From Strigamia acuminata (lineage: Eukaryota; Arthropoda; Chilopoda; Geophilomorpha; Linotaeniidae), in contig OX442315.1 in NCBI GenBank assembly GCA_949358305.1, forward strand, positions 622,001 through 682,000: a DNA stretch of 60,000 bases, given 5' to 3'. Shown piece by piece: positions 23,801-34,689 of this stretch; within the stretch, counting starts at the first letter, position 1, and every line of letters begins with the position of its first letter. The translations under genes and the position numbers were made by a program. The notes under the pieces were generated by a model that was not told where the DNA came from, ran no database searches, and saw nothing but the letters and a program-made list of their open reading frames with translations.

Positions 23801-25764
23801 TGTACAACGCTGCGACAAAAGATGCCACTGACAACACGGAGTTCAATATTGAAGAATCTTGGCCGTACATGCCAACTTCAAGCAATGAAATGGCGGCCGC
23901 CTTCATCAGCAAAGTCACTTCGCAATTGAAATGCACTCCACCGACTCGACAGGAGTTCGTGGACGAACAAAAAGCCGACAAACACTGCCAAGAACTACGG
24001 CATTACTTAGAAACGCAGCAATTGCCGCCGTATGTAACAACTCCGTTACAAAAACGAAACTATCGAACTCTGGCGTCAAAACACATCTTGGAAGAGGATT
24101 TGTTACTAAAATATAGTCCAACAATCACTGACGAGATGATTGACGACTCAAGAGCATTAAAAGTCGTCGTACCACGATCATTAAGGTTTCGAGTGTTGTG
24201 GCTCAGTCATGGCCATCCGTTGGCTAGCCACTGCGGTATAAGTCGAACGTTATACCGTATGAAACGCATTTACACGTGGGAAGGCATGAAGGGAGACGTC
24301 ACAAAATTTGTCAAACATTGCACCAGGTGTCAGGCCTGTAAACCGAGGCCAAAAGCTCGAGTGGAAGCCGCAGAAATTGGCCCATATGCGCCATTTGAAT
24401 GTCTAAGCGTTGATTTGGTTGGGCCACTGCCGCGCACTGCAGAAGGGAATAATTATATTCTCGTAATATTGGATATTGCCACCAGATGGCCGAAATTGTA
24501 CCCGTTAGAAGATCCCACAGCCCAACTGATAGCTGATTGTGTCTACGACATGTCAATGGACTGGGGATTCCCACTAAAAATCATCTCAGATAACGGGCCA
24601 CAATTTAAAGCCCGGTTTTACAAAGAATTTTGCAGGAAATTCAGGATTTCACCAAAATTTACGTCACCTTACCACCCACAAGCCAACCCAGTTGAGAGGT
24701 TGAACCGCGATATTAAATATATTTTGGCGATTTATACTACGGTTCACAAACACTGGGATGAGTATCTGCGGGAGATTGCATTTAGCATTCGCACCACGGA
24801 GACCCGGGGCCGTGGATACTCTCCAGCGTATCTCAACTGCGCAAGAGAACTTCGAGTCCCGTGGGATCCACGAATACTCGAAGGAATAATGAGAATAGAT
24901 CCGAATAAGCCACATGAGTATGTCTACCGATTAGAACGAGTGATAAGTGAAACTTATCAGCACATGATGGCGCACATCTTCGATTTGCGTGAGCGAGTTC
25001 AAAACCACAAGTTGGACACGCAATTTACTGATTTTCGAGTGAATGACTTGGTTTGGCGTGAAAGTCATGTTTTATCGCAAGCAGCGAAGGGCATCTCTGC
25101 CAAATTGGCAGATAAGAGAATGGGCCCGTACGTAATTACGAAAATGCACCAAGGCGGCGCAGTGCAATTACGTAGGCTCGCCGACAATCGCATTTTCAAC
25201 TCAATTCATGCAACCGAATTGACGCCTTACTTTCCCGAATTTAACCAAGAAATTTGGGTTAAGGGGCAAACGACAAGCGATGTAAATGCCGAAGTTACCA
25301 ACCCACTGCTTGACGAAATTCCACCAAACACTCACAGAGCCGAAACTACGGAAATCGTGCAGGAAACGCCATCTAGCGACGAAATCGGGTATCGGGAACC
25401 AACAACGCAAAATTCGCCACATTCGTCAGATACCCCAGACACATGGGAAACACAAGTGCAAAACTTAGAAGATTTGGACTTGGATGAGCAATTGCAAAAT
25501 TTAGAATTGAATAAAGATAATTCCATTGTTGCAAATGACACAACAACTCCACTGTTTTTTCCCGAAGAATTGGCTTTAGAAACAGCTGAACAGGTTCAGT
25601 CCTTTTCTAAAAAGGGGGGAAGAATAGGGAGAAAAAAGAAATTAAAAGAATTTTATGCAGATTTGACCAAAAAAGATCAAAACATTACGAAAAAGCAAAA
25701 AATTGTGACAAAATATTCGCTAAGAAACCGAGCGAATATAAGCCGTCCAATTCGTTTTAAATAA
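20810..25764 (+). pseudogene. Pol of element C (protease, RT, RNase H, integrase)
   Basis: In the -1 frame after gag: an unassigned ~240-residue region, an aspartic protease with DSGA at 21815, RT (22463 onward, YLDD at 22850-22861, LCIDYRSIN, FGLVNAPTTFQ), RNase H (HTDASKKGLGAAL, then TDHQAL) and integrase with an HHCC zinc region (C-T-R-C-Q-A-C) and D,D,E residues in LSVDLVGPL, SDNGPQF and NPVERLNRD. It ends with a basic tail at 25764. In-frame TAA codons at 21530-21532 and 22457-22459 and a frame change at about 23740-23755 break it; the integrase part is open. Domain order PR-RT-RH-IN defines Ty3/gypsy. No chromodomain was recognised. Confidence 0.9.
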
Positions 25765-26020
25765 GTGACATCTAGTGGCGCCACTCGGAAATCCGAAAGG
25801 ATGACGTCACCCCAACGCGACTGGAGTCGAGAGTAACGCTCATTTGCCGTTGTCGAGAGTAACGCGCATCAGCTGTTTCGAAACAACATCAGCAATCACC
25901 AGCGAAAAGCAATTCTCAACGCAAAAAACATTTGTGACAGGACTGTTAAGTGAGAGAAAACAACGTGGAAGGACGATTGGATTCAGTTGAAAGAACTGCC
26001 AAGTCAAAGAAAAACAAGCG

Positions 26021-29000
26021 ATGGCTTCAGGAGGCCGAGAACGCCGAGAGCTGAGCAGAATTCGTACGCGCAGACGACGTTCACCGGCGCAAAGAGTTAT
26101 AGACGAGGTTGGTGTATCGAAAATATGTCAATTAAGAATATAAAATATGCGGGACACGGTTTTCTATCAATAATCCGAAATATTATCTCACATAAACTAA
26201 TCAAGTCAGAGCAACTTTGCCGTTTTTTAATATAAAAGCGCATACGGAATATAAGCCGAAAAAATTGCCATAACAAAGGAAAGTAATGAGAGAATAAGTA
26301 AATTTATTTAATAAATGGACAAAAATGAGAAGATTTCATATGATAAAAATCACAAACTCCAAGGAAAAAGATCGGAAAACGGAGAATTTTAATCAAAAAA
26401 GTTCATTAAGGACGCCATCTTGCGTCAGAAAATGTAAATGAGAAAATCGGATTTTGATGAAATTGTGTCTCGTGCATCGGAAAAATTGTTCTTTTGCAAA
26501 GTGTGTGATACAAATTAATGTCAAATAAATGTTTAAGCCTGGAAATTGTCTAGCCAAACTGTCCAAAAAAATAGCACAAATTTGACCGCTTTTAAATAAA
26601 AAAGCGTGTACGGAATTCAAGCCGGTAAATTTGTAGCGAAATAAGGAAGTGTTGATAGACAAAAGTTAAAATTAACAAGTAAACGAAATTAAGAATAGTT
26701 CGTATCAAAAGAATCGAGAAATCCAAAGAAAATAGGACGGAGCGATCTCGATCAAAAAATTTATTAGAAAAGACGCCATCTTGCGTCGGAATATATTAAT
26801 AAAAAACAGACTGACGAAATTGTATCACATACGGCGATAAAGGAAAAACATTTTGTTTCAAATAAGGAGTGTGCGATGCGATTTATTGTGGCCAATTGAA
26901 AAAATCTGTTTCACCAAATAATTAAACAATTCGTAATGAAACACGGTCATTCTGTCGGAGCCAACGCGTGCGGAAGCTAAGCCGAAATAACGTGTTGGTA
27001 ACGAAGAGTGGGAAAGATATAAAATCAAGGAAGTGATTAATAGTCGAAGTTCAAAAGATATTTATTCGAGATTAACTGAGATGTTTTGGAAAAAGAGCTA
27101 GTCTCGGGAAAATTTTAATCAAGTTCGAAATCACGAGCGCCATCTGGTGATAAATTCCGGAACAAGGAGGAAAAAGCAAAGCTTATGCCAGCCGCTTCCG
27201 CCATCTTGTGTCGGCCGTTAGCACTACAATTTCGGACTAAATTTAAAATAATATCGCACACTCATGAATAAATAAAAATGAAATAGGGATGATCAATAGG
27301 ATGTAACAAAATACTAATTATTCTTATTTTATGATGACGCAGGTGGATTTCATGATGGAGACATGGAATGCGATTCCAAACCACATCAAAACGCCAATTA
27401 ACATATTACGGGGAAAAATCCCAATGGTTTGGCGTGCTATTTTTGAGGAACATGGCTGCAGTGCTTGGGAAGCCCGGAAGTGCCTATCGGCAGCAGCTCA
27501 GAAGAGATGGAGGACTGTAGAACCTTTAAAGAAGAAGGCAAAGAAAAAATTCCGTAAATGGTTGGCCAAGTTAGCAGAGATCATAGACACGCCTGGCCCA
27601 ATATGGAACTTATTGCTAGGAGAAGAATACCCGATGACCTGGGAGGAAGACCAGGACTACGAACTATATTTTAGTCCGGGGACGGATAAGAAAAAGTTCT
27701 TGCAAGAGGTTGTAGCCAAACTACGTCGAGGGATGCGGGAGGTGGCGGATAAATTTTTGCGAGAACAAGCTGAGTTCCAGATCGCGAAGGCAGAAGGACG
27801 AGTGACGGATTTTATGCAAAGGCCGGAGTACAAATGCAAGACACAATACCAAATGCACCAGCTGCATATGGCTGGTGTATTGGGGGCAACTGGCGGCGCG
27901 AAACTCAACCAAGAAAATCCATCCAAGTTGGGGCAACCAAAGCAGAAGAGGCGCCAGCGTAATAAGAAAAATAAGAAGTCAGGTCGAGTTGTCACAGAAG
28001 TTAGGCTGACGCATTCCGACAGAAGTCGACTGTTAATCAAGATCAAAGGTTCGGATGATCCGGACACACCAATTTTTCCCCGACTACCAGTGGAAGATCC
28101 GTGGCCAGATGAGTTCCTCATTCTCGACGAGACCGAATCTTCATCAGAAGAAGAACGAGGGGAAGTCCCGGACGACTGGTCGCCGAGGAGGGCACGAGAT
28201 GCGAGCGGGAAACGTCAGGATTCGCCAGCACAAGAAGTATTTCACCCAGCGGAAATGCACATGCGGTCCCAATCCCCGAGAGTGACGAGTACTCATGCCA
28301 AAGGGGGAAGCCAAACTGGAGAAGAGTCGGCGAGACGTCAAGAGGAAGTACATGATATGCCTGAGAACTGGTCGCCGAGGCGACAGGACATCTTAGAACT
28401 TCACGATTCGGATTTATCGTTGCCACTTCCCCCCACCCCGTCGTCAAGGTCATCGTCACCCGAGAGCAGGCCAATAACTGTGCGAAGGAGGTCGTCCAGT
28501 TCGAGGGAAAAGCGAAGGGCCAAGGAGATACCACGACGACCAAAATCAAGACGTGCGAGCCATAGTCAGACATCGCGTCGAAGTAGTCAGCCAGGATCAC
28601 CTGATGGACGGGCAAGCGATCGACCAAGGACAAGCAGTCGTCACGGGCAGCCCCGTCAACAGGGAGAACAACGCGTACAAAGAAAGCAAGAGCTGCGGGC
28701 GGACTCACCAATAGAGGGGGACGAAGAGTTATTCGAGCAGGGGATGGATCCGCACACGCTGCCGTATACCGACTATTTGTCACTCATTAACCACTCTATC
28801 CCGGTCCCAGATGTTGCGTTGATGCTGTATGCAGAAAACACCGCGATGCGCCCGACGGAAGGACACGACAAGGATTACTATCGACTATGGCGCCGATGTC
28901 TAAAGAACCCGGAAGCAGCGCAGAGATTACTGTCCACAAACCTTGATGAATACCAGAAGGCCCAACTTAAAGAAGCTATTAACGATTTGCGGAGACGGGC

Positions 29001-29845
29001 TGTTGAATTTCGGCAACGAGCATTGCAGGACCAAACGGACAATTGGCTGTGGAAGTTCCAAAAAACCACGATTCCGGCCCAAAAGCGACTTTTATTCCCG
29101 GGAGTGTTCGCACACGACGAGGCTGCTTTTGTGGCAGTCAGCATTTTGTGGCTAACACCGATGAACATTCCTACATCTATGATTGGGAATTGGAGGTCGA
29201 TTTTGTTTGACCCCGTGGTCTTGCGGAGTGACCTGATATGTCAAACATTGGCGAATGGAGAGACGTCAACACAGTGCCATGAGAGGTTGAGAAAGGAATG
29301 GGCCCAACGCCTCGAAGAATTAGAATTACAACGGGATGCGGCGACGTTTGATGGTCGTCCCATGAATTGGAGGCCCGCAGGTGCTCCTGCTGGAACGGCA
29401 CAAATGTCAAGATCGAAATCATCGTCGATGCGGAACCAAACTTCGTCAAACTTGGGACAGGCGCAAGGAGTGTCGGAAATTCCACGAGATGACGTCAGCC
29501 TCGTCGAAAAGAAGAGAAAAAATTCAGCTTACGGAAAGATTCGGTATTTCTACAAGGAATTGAAATTTTCAAAGGCAACCCGATCAATTATGATTAATAA
29601 TCCGGCGTTGTGCGAAGAAATCTTCCGTTGGTTAGAAAAGTCCGTACGAGACCGTTACCAAATAGAACAGCATATGCGACTAATATCGGTCCGACGTATG
29701 CCAGAGCAGAGCCAGGAACGCTTCGAGATGGCGTATGACAGCACGCTGCCATTCGTAAAACATATCAAACAGGTGTGGCTGCACCTCAATGAAGGGAGAG
29801 CGTCAGGTCCGACAAAGGGGATGCCACGATTTTCGGTGTCGGAAG
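26021..29845 (+). pseudogene. ORF3 of element C (env position, two exons), 3'-truncated
   Basis: Exon 1 (26021-26107, 29 codons, MASGGRERREL... and Arg-rich) ends GAG|GTTGGT. Exon 2 starts at 27343 after GACGCAG, in phase 0, and is open throughout. Conserved with element A: NILRGKIP, SAW, QYQMHQLHMAG, IKGSDDPD, (D/E)-WSPRR repeated twice, an Arg/Ser-rich middle, IPVPDVALMLYAE, LLFPGVF and VWLHLN. The last ~25 codons of the A version are absent, because at about 29845 the frame runs into host sequence and stays open to 30162, making a chimera. No membrane anchor or enzyme motif was seen; function unknown. Confidence 0.72.
26108..27342 (+). other. Putative ORF3 intron of element C with degenerate tandem repeats
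   Basis: A 1235-bp AT-rich, non-coding interval between a GAG|GT donor and a GCAG acceptor. It holds about three degenerate ~360-bp units, each with a CGG-A-(T/G)-AAGCCG motif (26235-26260, 26615-26625, 26970-26985) followed about 170 bp later by a GCCATCT box (26414, 26775, about 27141; another at 27200). Confidence 0.5.
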
Positions 29846-30729
29846 GGTACACGGATACAGATAAGCTGGCAAAAAATCTGGCGAACCAAAATGGTGAACC
29901 GGACCTGACTTTTCTAACGATGAACGCAATGCAAAATCATCGCGCGTGTTTTGTCCGACTCAAATTCGAGACGACTGCGGGCGTGTCGGTGTTCGATTTA
30001 CCAACTAACAGGACCTTGTTCAATTGCGACGGCGTTCAATTTAGGAGCAGATCGATCGAAGGAGGGGAAAAAAAACATGTTTATGAAGTGCCGTATAAAG
30101 ATTCGCATGCGGTGGAAAAACTGACCTTTACGCTGCAGGGTTACCAACAGGGGCGGATCTAGCTTTTCGGGGGCCCGGGGCTTGAGGTTTTTTCGGGGCC
30201 CCTGTATCGAAATTTTTAATAGCGACCTTCCATCTTTCTTGTTTTTTAGCGACCTTTTTTTTTTTTTTTTTTTAGTACATAGCCCTGCGTCTTGGGGGCC
30301 CGGGGCTCAAACCCCATTAGCCCCTATGTAGATCCGCCCCTGGTTACCAATATCTAACAATGCACAACTGGTGCTTTCGCTTGGGTGCTCGTGCGATTGG
30401 CGAGGACAGCGGTAGAACGTTTTGTATGGGCGCGCACTTACTGTTCATTTGTGCTAGTGTGGATGACAAATACAAGCCGCTTGAAAGGGCAATTCTCGGT
30501 AATTATGCCGAGTTCCGTAACCTTCCACCCGAGACCGCGATCAAGGATTTCAAAATAAATAAGCCTTTCGCGTATGCTCGCAATTTCATCAGATGTAAAC
30601 TCGAGGCCAAGTTGTCGTGTTTGCTCACCATGTGCCGGCATATTCGTCTTCTAACAGCCAATTCGCAGTGTCCTGCTGGTACAACTGGTTGCCCGGATGT
30701 AGTGAACAGACACGACGTGGTGGTAAGAG
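29846..30729 (+). repeat. Second copy of host gene segment inside element C
   Basis: Nearly identical to 15728-16612, including the MITE and its GTTACCAA duplication, and it runs without a break into the 3' LTR exactly as the first copy runs into the 5' LTR. Its left junction interrupts ORF3 codons. It is a copy of 5' flanking host DNA next to the 3' LTR, probably made by LTR-primed gene conversion or break-induced copying. Confidence 0.92.
30148..30342. mobile_element. hAT-type MITE, copy 2
   Basis: A 195-bp copy with perfect 14-bp ends CAGGGGCGGATCTA and TAGATCCGCCCCTG, between GTTACCAA repeats (30140-30147 and 30343-30350). It differs from copy 1 at eight positions plus the T-tract length. 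Confidence 0.92.
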
Positions 30730-32029
30730 TGCGGTGGCCGGTGGTCACCGCAAGGAAATTTTAGTTTATTATTTTAATTTTTTCTTTACGGAAGTTGAAC
30801 CGTTTTATTTGTATTTAATAAAGGAAAAAATTTATATTAAAAGTGTTTTTATTTCTTTGAAAATAATAAAAAAGTTTAATATATTCGTTTGTGGAACAAG
30901 AGCCCAAAAATAATTTTAGTAAAATAAACTAAAATTATGGAAAAACTTTTATTTTGAGGAAGGAAAAGCTTTGCATTTTTTAAAGAACCATAAAAATGTA
31001 AGAAGTTTAAGTTTTGGCGAATTTCCTGTTTAATCAGATAAAAAATAGGGAAAGTTTAGTTTTTGTGCCTCGTTACCAGGGTGACGGGCCGGGAGGAAAA
31101 GTGGGTGGCAGGAAGCATTTCCTGTCACCAGGCAAGAAACGCTCACTTTTCCTCAGTCTGGATTTTATTTTTGAGGAAAACACATCACAACAAACTTGGC
31201 AAAATTGGATATATTTTAGCAGAGTTTTGTGATAAATTTCCCAGTATTTTGGACTCACTTTTCTTGTGTCAGAAACACAGTTTTGACATGAGATATTTCT
31301 TGCTGCTTTGATCAGAGAGCAGTGGGATTTCAGTGAGAGTGTTCTTGCTGTTTCACCAAGGAGACAGTGGGATTTATCATTCTTGCTATTGTGCACTCAC
31401 AATAGCGGGATTTCATCGAGGATTATTTGAAGAAGCAGTTGAGAAAACACTGTGAAAATCCAGTGTTAGTGAGAACCGGAATCTGAGCGGACATTCTCAT
31501 GTGTAGCGGAGAAAATACGGATTTTAAGCCGTCGATTGGATAGGATTTAATTACGATTGCGGTGAGTCGAGAAATACGTCGGAATTTCGTACGAGTTGAA
31601 CGAGGACGAGACGTCGCCATTTGCAGACAACAATTGGCGAGACGACGCCAGTTTCACCATCGCGAACGACGACAACAAGCCATTGTCGCCGTCGATTCTG
31701 CATTTATTATTATTTTCCTTATTTCGTCCTTTCGTAATTTAAGTTTAAATAGTTTTGTATAATTTTAATATTCCTTTTTCTTATGTTATGTATATCTAAT
31801 AATATTAAATATCCGTTTAAGCATATTAATTAATAGTTGCTTTATTAGAGAGAGATTTAAGAGGGAAATAAATTGATTAGCTATTCGTATGAATTAGTGA
31901 ATCAATTTAGGGTAAGATTTTTAGAAGTAATTTAGAGAATAGATATAAGTCTACAGTTTTGGCATTCAAAAGTAGTCTTGGGTTGTGTTTATTGATTAAT
32001 TTTGATAAATAAGGCTCAGGATTACTACA
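30730..32029 (+). repeat. 3' LTR of element C
   Basis: Runs from TGCGGTGGCCGGTGG to GGATTACTACA and is followed by the AGAG target copy at 32030-32033. It is not preceded by a polypurine tract, unlike the LTRs of A and B. Confidence 0.93.
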
Positions 32030-32080
32030 AGAGGACAAGTTAATATTAACGATTACACTTGCGTGCCGGTGAAATCATAA
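32030..32080 (+). pseudogene. Secreted EF-hand paralogue, last codons
   Basis: After the second LTR of C the host frame resumes with VNINDYTCVPV and stops at TAA 32078-32080. This matches the C-terminus of the intact paralogue (DVNHAGCEVVQI). It proves the insertion site and orientation of element C. Confidence 0.75.
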
Positions 32081-33153
32081 AAGTCGAAAGCAAAAGCTCA
32101 TAGTTCTGTACAAATAACAAGTAAATATAAAAAACTAAGTCTTTGAAAAAGGCTTTTATATTGGTGCTTCAAATCGCCGCCAGAGTGCGCTACTACCGCA
32201 GATTGTTTCGTGATTGCCGTGATCGTGCCAAAAAACCTTCAACATAGTACTTTTTCTAGACAATATTAAAAAACAAAATATATGGGCAGATAGGAATTTT
32301 TATTTTAACCAGATTTAGCCTGGTTTCAGAATTTTTAAATCATTTTTTGGTATCGAAAACATCAAAATCCGTATCGGGTGAACATTTTGGCATCCATTAA
32401 AGGACACGGGTTCCGCCAGGTGGCGCTGCGGTTTACAAACCGGAAGTACCGGAAGTCGAACCCCCCACACACACACACACACAAACATGCAAGTCAAGTT
32501 AAATAAAAGCCTTTAATAATAAAGAAATAAAATGAAATGAAATGAAATGAAATGATATAAATCACTCACTCGTTGGGTTGTGATTACTGCTTCAAAACCT
32601 TTTCAAGTGGTAAAACATTAAGTGAGCTCCGAATTAAAATAATAATTATAATTAATTTAATCTGAATAAAATATATTCTAATTATCATAATTTTTTTGCA
32701 ATATTTTTTATATAATTTGTTCCAATCTGTCTTTCTTGAATTGTTCAGGTTGTTTAGAATTTTCTGCGCATAATCCATCGACGAAAACTTGACCACTACT
32801 TCGATTTTTTTTTATTTACAACTTTTGACAATTTTCGACACAATTTAGAAATTTTTTTTTTCAGAATTTTGCAATTTTTACACAATTTTACCTGTTTTAT
32901 GTTTTTTTTTGGCATTTTCTTTCTTTACAGCGTAAAAATGGGGATAAAATAAATGTATCAACCAGTTACATTATTATTATTATTCTTATTTATTTTAATT
33001 TTTTTGTTAATTAAAATAATTTATGCCAAAATGACACAAATCATACACAAATCTCAAATTTATTCATTTCACTTTTTCACTTTTTGCCACCAGTTGTCGC
33101 CACCTTCGCTGCCTGTTTCTCTCCCTCTGTCTCGGCAGCATTTGCGCGCTAAA
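32081..33153. other. Intergenic, upstream of RPA2
   Basis: AT-rich with no supported gene. It holds an (AC)n run near 32465-32484, (AAATG)n at about 32530-32556 and several T tracts before 32940. The RPA2 promoter should lie in the right part, but no clear TATA box was identified. Confidence 0.5.
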
Positions 33154-34525
33154 ATGTGGGCCAGCAACTCCAACAACTGTAAGTGGATATTTTATATTAA
33201 CGTATATGGCGTTTTTAACATTAAAATACGTTTGTTCTTGTCTCAGCTTTCTCAATTGGGTCTCAGCAAGGGTTTACTAAACCGCAGGACTCGTCGCCCA
33301 ACACGAGTTTCACGCAAACTGACAAACAGCGGGTAAATTAAACCTAAAAAACCACTTGAGAAAATTAACTAAACTACTTCAATTCTAGAAATTTCGAAGC
33401 CAAACGGTCGTCCCTGTCACCATAGGCCATATTCACGAAACTATGAAGCTCTCCGATGCCTTTAAAATGGGAGACATGGAAGTTAACATGGTAATTCCAA
33501 ATCCAGTTCAGTTGTGGATTAACTCCGCGGCAGAGAATCGTGGCAGTTATTCACAACTCAGCTAGAAAATGTAGAAACAAGACGATTAACTATTCCTTAC
33601 TTTTAGGTCTCCGTCGTTGGTTTGGTCGAGTCGGTCGAGCAGAAAACAACTCACATTGTGTATCTCGTGAACGACATGACCGGCCCTCCGATTTCCATTC
33701 AGCATTGGATCGACGATTCGAGCGTAAACACAAATTCGCGCGTTTTGTTTCGAATTTGAATTTGAATTTGTAATTTTATAATTTTGCAGGACGAAATGCT
33801 GAGCGACAAACGACCGATGGTGGAGCACACGTACATTCAAGTTTACGGCTCCGTGAAGAAAATGCGCGACCAACTCAACGTAATCGTGTTTAAAATTAAA
33901 CCCATCACCGATTTAAACGATTTGACGATTCATTTGCTCGAAGTGATGCATTCTCGCAAGATGCTCGAAGCCAAGCAGAAACGGGTAAGGAAAATATCCA
34001 AAATCGTGATCCCAGTTCACTAGTGAACACGCGTCACGCAATCGTTGTCGTAAATGTCAATTCACAAGTAAACTGGAAATTGTTTGAAATTGATTTCTCT
34101 AGAAATTGGAGTGCGGAATTGAAGGAACCGAAATACACCCTCAGACAGGAAATACGTCGGCTATGGAGATCGATACTGAAACCGAAGGGATCCCGGAAGG
34201 TTTATCTAAAATCCAAGCGATGGTAAAATCGGAATCGATTGTTTTTTTTTTTTAGAGAAATTTAATTTTCTTTGGTTGTAGGCGTATAAAACCGTTATGG
34301 GTTGTCAAGCTGCTTCCGGTTGCAGCGTGGATTGGTTGCGGGAGCAATTACCTTCGTTCAATTCGGCATCACTCGGGTAAACATTGATTTTTCGGCCATT
34401 TTTATACATTTTGCGAAATAATTACACAATTTTTTTGTTCAAATTTCAGTCAAGCTCTAAGTTTCCTGTGTGATGAAGGTCACGTTTACACCACCATTGA
34501 TGACAGTCATTTCAAAGTTACATAA
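33154..34525 (+). CDS. RPA2: Replication protein A 32 kDa subunit (8 exons)
   Basis: RPA2 is the middle subunit of the heterotrimeric nuclear single-strand DNA-binding complex used in replication, repair and checkpoint signalling. Exons: 33154-33178, 33247-33332, 33389-33490, 33607-33723, 33790-33984, 34103-34222, 34282-34376, 34450-34525. All introns are GT-AG and 56-118 bp. The join gives 271 residues; human RPA2 has 270. It starts MWASN with a Ser-rich N-terminus, the region phosphorylated in other RPA2 proteins. The OB-fold follows (VVPVTIGHI, VSVVGLVESVE, IVYLVNDMTGPPI, QHWIDD, VYGSVKKMRDQ, VFKIKPITDLND), then a linker and a C-terminal winged helix (LSFLCDEGHVYTTIDDSHF). No defect is visible. 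Confidence 0.96.
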
Positions 34526-34689
34526 CCAACACGGATTATTGTTATTATCAGTATTATTATTTTTTTCTACGCAATTTTAACTAACATGTAAACAAATTAA
34601 ATTTCTTTTCGTGAGTTTGTTGCTATATTTTGTCACTAGGAGCATTGGCTAGGGAATTTAATCGATTATTATTGGTAAATAAAATGGCA
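34526..34689. other. RPA2 3' flank with BEL/Pao remnant
   Basis: At about 34637-34683 the sequence TTTGTCACTAGGAGC and what follows matches 41702-41757. At 41702 this is the end of a BEL/Pao protease fragment. It marks the left edge of the tandemly duplicated segment. Confidence 0.65.

Larger units (their letters stand above)
16613..32029 (+). mobile_element. Element C: Ty3/gypsy-like retrotransposon with ORF3
   Basis: LTRs of 1302 bp (16613-17914) and 1300 bp (30730-32029) differ at only a handful of sites and flank gag, pol and ORF3. AGAG is duplicated at both ends and host coding sequence resumes at 32034, so this is one insertion into the EF-hand paralogue. After the 5' LTR comes a TGGGGGCCTGAGCC sequence that could be the primer-binding site; I cannot assign its tRNA. 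The 3' interior is abnormal: ORF3 is cut at about 29845 and replaced by an 885-bp copy of the host sequence that precedes the 5' LTR, so the polypurine tract is missing. Gag and Pol each carry stops or frameshifts, so this copy is dead. Confidence 0.93.

Noticed and set aside
26021-29845. ORF3 as a retroviral envelope
   Set aside because: No signal peptide, transmembrane anchor, furin site or fusion peptide; Arg/Ser-rich composition instead.
33540-34226. Separate small ORFs over the RPA2 locus
   Set aside because: They run across exon-intron borders. The eight-exon join gives a single 271-residue RPA2.
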